A stretch of DNA of 64,000 bases, from NCBI GenBank assembly GCA_002633025.1, contig NMRB01000051.1, forward strand, positions 404,696 to 468,695, in the 5' to 3' direction. Every line of letters starts with the position of its first letter. The first letter of the stretch is position 1. Origin of the DNA: Notospermus geniculatus. Lineage: Eukaryota; Nemertea; Pilidiophora; Heteronemertea; Lineidae. Position numbers and translations under genes: made by a program. Shown here piece after piece: positions 1 to 9,200 of the stretch. The notes beneath the pieces are model-generated. The model was not told the DNA's origin. It was given only the letters and a program-made list of their open reading frames with translations, and ran no database searches.

Positions 1-163
1 GAGATAAATGGTCAAGTTGGGTGAGATGGGTGCATCGGTATCATAAAGATGACATTAACTGGAGAGAACAGTAAATCACAATCAGTAGGGCCGGGGATAC
101 CTCAGAAACGTGCTGCAGTTATTTTAATGGAGCCAACTCATAAAACTATTTTATCTTCTTCAG

Positions 164-280
164 GGCCTAAGTGCAGACCTTTATGTGGAAAATATGCCAG
201 CTGTGTCTCCAAACGTTATAACTGTCCAAATAAAGTCAGAACGAGATGCACATGCCCCAGCTGGCAACAGTGCTGTCGAT
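164..280 (+). CDS. Cys-rich exon 1 (type A module)
   Basis: 39 codons, phase 1 on both sides. Cys spacing is C-x3-C-x5-C-x6-C-x7-C-x-C-x5-CC. The acceptor follows a TC-rich tract (ttcttcag) and the donor is GTGAGT at 281. The last base T pairs with the first two bases of exon 2 to make a Phe codon, as at every A-to-B junction. Confidence 0.85.
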
Positions 281-3200
281 GTGAGTATCCTGTTTTACCC
301 AGTTGCTCATCATGCACCAACGGAGTTACCCTGACTGGAAAGTAGGTCCTACCTATTCTACACTTGTTTTCCTGCCTACAAAGCATTTATAATTGTGAAC
401 TTTTTTTTCATTCTCTAGTTTTCTGCGGGACAAAGGGATGCCGCGGCTTTTGCAAACGAGGACGAAAGTGTCCTAAAAACCTTGTAGCTCATCGAAACAA
501 GCACTGCAATTGTCGTCCTGGATCTGTCTGCTGCAAACGTGAGTAACGTTTACACCATAATCACAGTTGTAACGTCACAGACGTCTGGCATTGCCGGGGC
601 GCGAACTTTTTTTTCCTAACCAATATATCCATTACGACCAACTTTTTTTTCCTAACCTGTATAGCAAAACCTAATCCTAATCCTAATCTGAACCCTAATC
701 CTAATACTACTCCTAAAACTAACCCTAATCCTAATACTACTCCTAAAACTAACCCTGACCCTAACCCTAACCCTTACACTTACCCTATCATTAATCCGCC
801 ATTCACTTCGTTAATTTCATTTCGTAATGGATATACATGTACTGGTTAGGAATCTATACCGGTTAGGGAAAAAAATTCGCTGCCGGGGCGTGTAAACAGG
901 GGCTCAACATCTCCTGTTCGCGACAGTCGGCATTGCTGACCACACAGTGTGATTGATATCTTGAAATCGAAGTCCTGACACTTGATGCTTTTGATATGAT
1001 AATGTTTGGGGACCTATACTACCTTTACTACCTTTACATGCAACTGACCAAGCCATTCTTTCACTTTGTGCGATGGTTCAGCGAGTGATTGCTGCAAATG
1101 ATTTATGAATTTTTTCCAGGTCCGACCTGCCGAAGCTGTTCAAAATATGCAAGGTGTGTGAAAAAATCATATCGTTGTCCGAATCCGTTGAGCAAGGGGT
1201 GTACTTGCCCAGAAGGCTACAGATGTTGTAATTGTAAGTGCTCATTTTAATAACGACTTATCAACTGGTTTTAGTCACACTTTTGCGAAAACAAGGAACA
1301 GCCCATTCATAACAAAGTCCATTCTCAAGAAAGAAGTGATTGCTACACAGTGTAGGCCTATGTGTGCATCTTCTGCACTAGGTGGTGATGATTCAATCTT
1401 TGCGTCCAAGCTATGCATTTTGAAATTTGGTTCACATAATTAACCAAAGCCAAAACTGAAAAATAGCGACGACGGCCATTCGAATATAACAACAAAACAA
1501 AAAAATGGTGGTGGAGAGCAGGGGGTCACGACCCCAAAAGCCCCCCTCTGGATCCGCGTCTGCGTGGATTGATCGAAAAATATTTGAAGAAAGGTTGTTC
1601 CTACAAACCATCGGAAGAATCCTTCTTTATTTTCTCTCCAATTCATTTCGAATCCACGGTTATCAGAAAACTTGTGACAGGTGATACCGTCTGCTCAAAC
1701 CTGGGGGATCGTTAAGTTTTATCCCGAGATTTATACAGCACTTGCACATACATGTATGCACATTCTCTAAACACAATCCTAAAGTTGTACTGTATGTTTT
1801 GGAAATAAGAATAAAAGAATGTGGTGCTTCCTACCCACGAGACCCCACTTTGTTCACTCGCGCTGATGAGTGAGAATGTTCTTTCTTTTTTTCAGTCTTC
1901 TGCAACCGATGTAAAGGAAGTTGCTTCCGAAAGTTCTGTCCTGGTCGCAGGGTACCACTGTTGAACAAGCATTGCAACTGTCAACCACCCAGTGTCTGTT
2001 GTCAAAGTAATTATTACCATAGAGATTTTAATGTGCTACAATGTATATCATAATGAATTTCTCGGAAATCGAATAATTTTCCTCTGAATGATCATTTGAA
2101 AGTACAGACATGTCTCACACGAAAGTCATTTATGGGACAACCTCAGGTCAGTGTACAATTTGGTGCATACTGTATTCGTTGCCCACATTTGGTCCCACGG
2201 TGTCATTTACACGTACGCTGTCAGAGCATGGAAGTATAATACTTCCATGGTCAGAGAGAGTCGCCCTCTCTATCACGCGAGTACAGGTGTAACAGGGAAT
2301 CGAACTCGGGACCTCAGAGGTCACAGGCGCCGTCCATTGCACCACGCTGACAGCCCAGATTCAATATTTTTTCTTCCACTTCAGGGGAAACTTGTAGGAG
2401 ATGTGGAATCTATGCTAAGTGTGTGAGAGCCAAACGTTGCCTGCATCCAGTAAACCCCAAGGCTGACTGTCGGTGCGCTAGAGGAAGATGTTGCTACTGT
2501 AAGTGCTTCGTTGACCTACATGGTGTGGGCCTAAAAATGGATATTCAGTGAATCACTACTGGGTAATGCATACTTGACAGTATGGGTGCATACTCTACAG
2601 TATGGGTTAGTTTCATGTACATGTATAAACTCCCTATGCAGTTGTGTACCCCAGTCCCTTCGGTTTACTCGCTCTCGAGAGGGAGTAAACCGAAGGGGGT
2701 GCGGTACAAAACTGCGTATGAGTTTAGTACATGTACTCAGCTGCGGTTTTATCTTGACGGGGATGTTTGGTATATTGTCGCCTATCCTTTTTGTTTTCAG
2801 TTTACTGCAGACGCTGTGGCGGACATTGCAGGGCTGGGTCACGCTGTCCATCTCATCTGGTAACATTACAAAAAGGATGCAATTGCCCAAGAGGTTATAG
2901 CTGTTGTAAAGGTAATTATGTTTCATATTACTGTAGTTTCACTTCTAATTATAGTTACATGTTCAAATACGAGAACAAAGTGGCTGTTGTTTTACATGTA
3001 CATGTATTCATGCATGTTTTCAGCGCCTACATGTACTTCAAGGAGATGTGGCAGAGGAGCTACGTGTATACCATACAAAGATCCGTGTAGCAGCCCGCTG
3101 CCGCCCAAATCGTGCACATGCCCAGCACGTAAGAAGTGTTGCAGATGTAAGTGTTATCTATATAATATGTGTGCTGTACATTTATACAAGTTATCAAACG

Positions 3201-6200
3201 CTTTATCGTTACATAAAACATAACAAGAAATGTATGTCAATAAACCAATCATGCATGGCTATTCCATTTCAGTCTTCTGTGAGCATCACGCACACTGCCG
3301 AGGCCGATGTTTCAGGACATGTCCAAGTCACATGGTACCGCTGAAAAAGGCTTTCTGCACCTGTCCACGTGGCAAGAGGTGCTGCATAAGTAAGGTTATA
3401 TTTGTGACGGCAGTTGGAAAGTTACGTTAGTCGCGCTAAACCTTCTTTGTGTTCCCCTACTGCAAAGTTATGGTCTCCCTATATACATGTAGCTGTCTAT
3501 TGTATGGAAACACTGAGATATGGGGAACACTAGGAACCGTTACACTCATTGTTTTAAAATCCGTAAAAATTAGAGTATATTGGGTCATTCAATCATACAT
3601 GTAGGCCTATGTCTCGTCTTTCAACATGTTGATATGTTGGACTCGCCTTGTGCCTAACTCGGTTGTGAAATTTGTAAATCGACCTTTACAGTTGGTAGAT
3701 GTGAAAAGGACTGCGGCACATTTGCTAAATGTGTGAGCAACAGAGATCCGTGCTCGAGGATTAAGCGATCAAGGTGCTCTTGTCCGAAAGGGCGAAAGTG
3801 CTGCAACTGTAAGTGTATATCTTTCTACTCATTCCCAGTGCTTTGCATTCGCTCCCCTTCTGTGAATACATGTACGTACAGGTACGGAGGATTCACCTCA
3901 TGAACCTAGATTCCATTTCCGCAAAACATATCTTATTTTTAGGAGCCTTCTGCATCAAGAACGAGTAGTTGACATTTGAAAACATTATTTTACAGTCTAC
4001 TGCTCCGCATGCGGAGGAACATGCCTCAGAAGATGTCCATATAACAAGATGCAAGCGGTCAGACGGAGGTGCACCTGTCCAAAGGGTTTGAAATGCTGCA
4101 AACGTAAGTTTTTGCAGGGTTGAATGGTATGACATAATAAATAACCCAGAGTACATTTGTTGTAGCCCTTGTCGAGGGCATTATGGGCTTTTCTGGCCCC
4201 CAAAATAGGATCTATCGCCCGTTCCCCAATTCCCATTTCGCCAAATTTCCACTTCGCTAATTTCCCATTTCACTTCATTCTATTTCGCCTGTCCAAAACA
4301 TGTTCTATTCTATTTCGCCTCCATGTACCTGTAGACTGTAAAATAACATGTACCAGTAGAGTATCTGATTTAGTATTCATTTCTTGTGGTTTAAATGATA
4401 CATGTACATGTATGAGAGAAAATGTTGGTTTTGCACAGCAACTCTGTTTTTTCCTTTCAGCGCCTACTTGTAGAAAACTCTGTGGCCGATTCGCAAAATG
4501 TGTGGCCCGCCGTGTATGCGTCAGGAGGGGAAAAGGAAGACATTGTTTTAAATACAAATGTCAAAAACCAGTAGGATCAAAATTTTGTGGATGCCCTGCT
4601 CATCAGCAATGTTGCTACTGTAAGTACACATTCTTGATTTAACTAGATGCTGAAACTACTGGTCTCAATGACGGAATTAGGAGACTCGTTCAGTTCAGAT
4701 CAGGTTTATTAAACCATAACTGGTTCCCGGTACAGTAAATTATAGAAGTGGAATACATGTATATATGGTAATGTATACACAAACAAGAACATGTAGGCCT
4801 ACATGTACATTGCACCGAATGCTTATACATGTAGTGTTCTTGCTGAACGGTCCAGCATCTGCAGCAGGTCGGCATGACACCAAGCAGAATGGTAAGGTAA
4901 GTCCTTGTGCAAAAAGGTCGCCTGAAGGAAACCAGGCCAAAGATGTCATTTCTTGTGGTTTCTTGTGGTAACATCTGATATTGGATTGTCTACGGTAGAT
5001 TTCAAGCAAGCTGGTTGAATTAGATCATGCAGTTTAGCGTTGACATTTCACAGATTTTGGTGCCACTGGATAAAGCCTAGTTTATACTTCGACGCACGAC
5101 CATCGGCGTCCAACGCACGATCAAAATCTGTACGCCGACATAAGCCTACTTCATTAGGTCGGCGTCCAGATTTTGATCGCGCGTCGGACGCCGATTGTCT
5201 TGCGTCGAAGTATAAACTAGGCTTAAGTTGTGTGGTTATAGCATTTGATGGCAAAAGTCATGCACCGTAAGTCAGACCCTCAGTAACTGACAACGAGTTG
5301 GAAAAAACCCACTGAAGAATAAAATGCCTGGAATGATTTTATAGGTTGACCTCCCTCAAACTCGCATTGCGTGCCCCGATCAATCATGTGATATGATGTA
5401 CATACTAGACTGAAATCAGTGTGGGGTACTCTATACTCTTTGCAGTCGATTAAAATTTTCAGCGACTTACACAAGTGATTGCCGGTGATGTAGTTACCCC
5501 AGTTAGAAGTCAGAGTACTACACCATTTGAAAGACAGTATTTCTTAATCATTGAATTAAAATTAATTTCAGTCTTCTGTGAAAGTAAGGGATGTCGTGGT
5601 AGATGCGTTCGCGGAAGTTGTCCTGGCACCATGATGCGGGCAGTCAAAAAAGGCTGCGTATGCCCACCAGGCTACTCATGCTGTAAAAGTGAGTCATGGA
5701 TTCTATACTTTCACTTCTATAGACTGCTATTCCAGGGTGTCTACAAGTCTTAATAAAAAGTTGTAAAAAGTCTTAAATTTGGAACTTCCATTTTTAAGGC
5801 GTTAAAAAGTCTTAAATTTGGAAATTGTTGTAAGGAGGTCTTAACGGTGTTTTTTCTACCAATGCTTGTGTAGGCCTAGGTTTTATTTGGCCAGCCTGCA
5901 TTCAAGCGAATACCTAAACAGAAAACAGCAGTTTGCTGTTTGCCAAAACAGAAAATGGGAAAAGATGAAAATAAGTCTTCCCCTTCACTGCCTAGCGTAT
6001 CCCAGGGATCTTGGTGCTTCATTTAGAAGAAAATAGGTCTTGAATTTTGCCGATACTTGGTCTTAAAAAGTCTTAAAAAGGTCTTAAATTTGGTGCTCCA
6101 CGTACTATAGACACCCTGTATTAGAAAGAAAGAAGCTGCTCACATCTCATTCTCACTTTCTCATTTTCCATACAAAATTCAAAAAGGAGAGCTCCTGTGT

Positions 6201-9200
6201 GAGCAGTTAAAGAGGTTCACCCCCACGAACTGTAATTTAAATGCTGACAGTATGCGTTAGGTTTTGTAGGGCCTATCTCGCGACGGCCGACGTAACCTGA
6301 CCTTTAGGCAACGTCGTATACTCATGCTCGAAAGACTTTAAATCTATCTAATGGTCTAAGTTACCAATTAGGCATGGAGAGTGTTGCTACACAAAAAGAG
6401 TTGAAGCATGTTAACTCAAAATACCTAATGAAGGGTTAGTTACGATATATATATAGCACGTTGAACTTCTCAAATGATGAAAGTATGGCGGCCATTTTTG
6501 TTTCGATATACATGTACATGTAGTGTCAGTCCAGCCTCGGTGTTACCACTGGCCATAGAGGTTGGACAGGACACCAGTGTTATCAAGGTGGGGAAGGAGA
6601 ATGAGTCACTTCCTGCATACTGTGGGACTTCAAAACGTCCCTCTGAAAACCTGGATGTCGTATAAAGATGTAACATCACTTTTGATTAAAGAAAGAGTTT
6701 AATAACCAATGTCTCATACATGTATTCTAAATGTTTATTTTGTTTTAAAAAATATGATGTCTGTCCCACGGAGGTGCTTTTTCTCTGTGTGCCTGTTTTG
6801 ATGTGTGAACTTCACTCTTTTTACCTTCCAGAACCAACCTGCGGGAAGTGTCCCTATTCACAATGTGTATCCAGACGATATGCTTGTAGATTCAAGCATC
6901 CGAGTCCGTTCTGTGGATGCCCTGCACACCAAAAATGTTGCCGCTGTAAGTTGGCCTGTATCTGAATCAGTACCTTTGTGATATCAGTTAATGTAATCAT
7001 TAACATTACCCTCATAGTAATGTTAGATTCTTCTGTGATATCAGTACCGGTAAATATCATGATTAACATTCCCCTCATGGCAAATGTTAGGTTCTTTTTT
7101 GATAGCAGTTATACGTCATTATCAACATTCCCTTCAGATGAAATGTTCGGTTATTTTGTGACAGTTATCTTCATAATCTTAAATTTATTTAAATTCTGCA
7201 ACGATATCAACTTTGCTTTCAGTCTATTGTAAGAAATACTGCAAAGGAGGATGCTACTCTCGGTGTCCAGCACGCATGATACGATTGACAGGCAAATACT
7301 GTAATTGTCCAAACGGCCAACATTGCTGCAAACGTAAGTTTCATGTGTTCATTTTTGGCCTACCCTTGGGCCTGCCGATGAGATACTGCATGTGATTATT
7401 AGAGATTTTTTAGCACTCGCTCCCTTCGTCATCGCACTAGATGCAGTCACGGAGGGAGTGAGCATTAGGAACCACTGATTAGCTCAGACAGCATGGGATA
7501 TGACCGGATCACATACTACATGTACATATGCACATTAATATCACTGAACGACAGTGAATACCTTCACCCCAATGCATCATTTGCTTAATGCCAACATTTT
7601 AACTTAACTTGCAACACCATCGAGAATTCCTTTGCGCGAGCTAAAAAAGTCTGATATGGGAATCTACATGTATTCTATTTTCATTCATGGGCACCGAGTG
7701 TGTACTGTATATTTGTGCGCTGGAATAATGACAAACATATATATTTTGTAGACAGTAAGCATGTAAGTAAACAATTGTTCGGGTCATATTGAACCTTACA
7801 CTATAATTCATTATCGTCTTTCAGCTGCTACCTGTACGAAATGCAAGTTTGCGTCTTGCCTCGACAGACGGTTCAAATGTTATCACCCGGCGAACAGCCG
7901 TCACTGCAGATGTCCCAGTAGACAGCGATGCTGCAAATGTAAGTGTAGTCGCTATGTCAGACGACAGACTTGTATTGAGAGGAGAGGCTCCTAGGAATGC
8001 AAGTCTGGGACATTAGTAGTTTGCTCTTGTACTGCTACATGTATGTTCATGATCAAACGATCAAGGGCACGGTGTGGTATGATAATTTGAAAATTAACGC
8101 TAATTCAGAATAAAAGTTAAGGACACCATATAAATAAAAAAAATTGTGACATTCTTCAGTCATAGTGTTTGGCTTAGATCTCTTGTTGGATTCGTTCTCA
8201 GCTTGGACTGGATAGTGCTCTTTAACCCAGCTCATTCCAAGTCGTGGATCATACTCACTCAGATAATACATGTAGCAGAAATAAATAACCGCCCGGCTCG
8301 TTATTTATTTCTGATAATAGGGAGGTTTCGCAAGTGCCAAGTTAGGCCATACGACAACGTTTTTCTATTGTTTGGGTATACCCGTACAATAGATAAACGT
8401 CGTCGTAGGGCCTAACCGGGCGCTTGCAAAACCTCCCTAATTGTTCTTCACTCATCTAGTCCTATGCACAAAATGCGGAGGATGTTGCCGCAGACGTTGC
8501 CCCAACTTCATGGTTGATGTATCAAGCAAAGGCTGTAACTGTCGACCAGGATTGAGATGTTGCAAGAGTAAGTATCTATCCAGTGAAAATATATCTATTA
8601 AATTATAAATTGTGAGTTTTCGTAACCGCCCGGCTTGGATACTCAGAAAATACAAAGTCGTAACCCCCATGAAAATGAAGTCGTTGGTCGATCTGGGCAG
8701 TTGTAAAAATTTTCTATCAGGCTATGGTTACATTAGATCGATTTTTCAACGTGTGCAGACAAAACCATTGTTATTTCGTGCTCCACCACACCCAGACAAA
8801 ACTTTTTTCGCATGCATTGCACAACGTTTGCGAAATTGCGTTCGATGTAACACACTAGTACATATCGTAATACCTGATCCCTTTTCCTTTAAGAACCAAC
8901 CTGTGCAAGAAACTGCAGACGTGCAATGTGCGTGCCGAAGAAGGAGCCCTGTGTAAACCCGATAACGTCACGATACTGCAGATGCCCACGATCACAGAAA
9001 TGCTGTAGATGTAAGTAATCTCCCGATTTATACAGACTGAACTCACCCGCTTCATCCAGAAGCAGGTGCATAAATGACATTACCAGCCGTATTTGGAATC
9101 TAGCATCTCTGATCCATCCTCGACCATTGAAATGTTCATCAAAGACCTTCGGTCTTTTCCGAAATAAACGTGGAAACGTTCTTCATCCGGCTCCAGTACA

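Noticed and set aside
660-785. Interstitial telomere or chromosome-end sequence
   Set aside because: The repeats are few and degenerate and lie inside inverted arms in an intron, so a MITE core is simpler.
4169-4460. N-terminal half of the long ORF ending at 4642
   Set aside because: Only the part after the acceptor at 4460 has the Cys module; the rest is intron that happens to be open.
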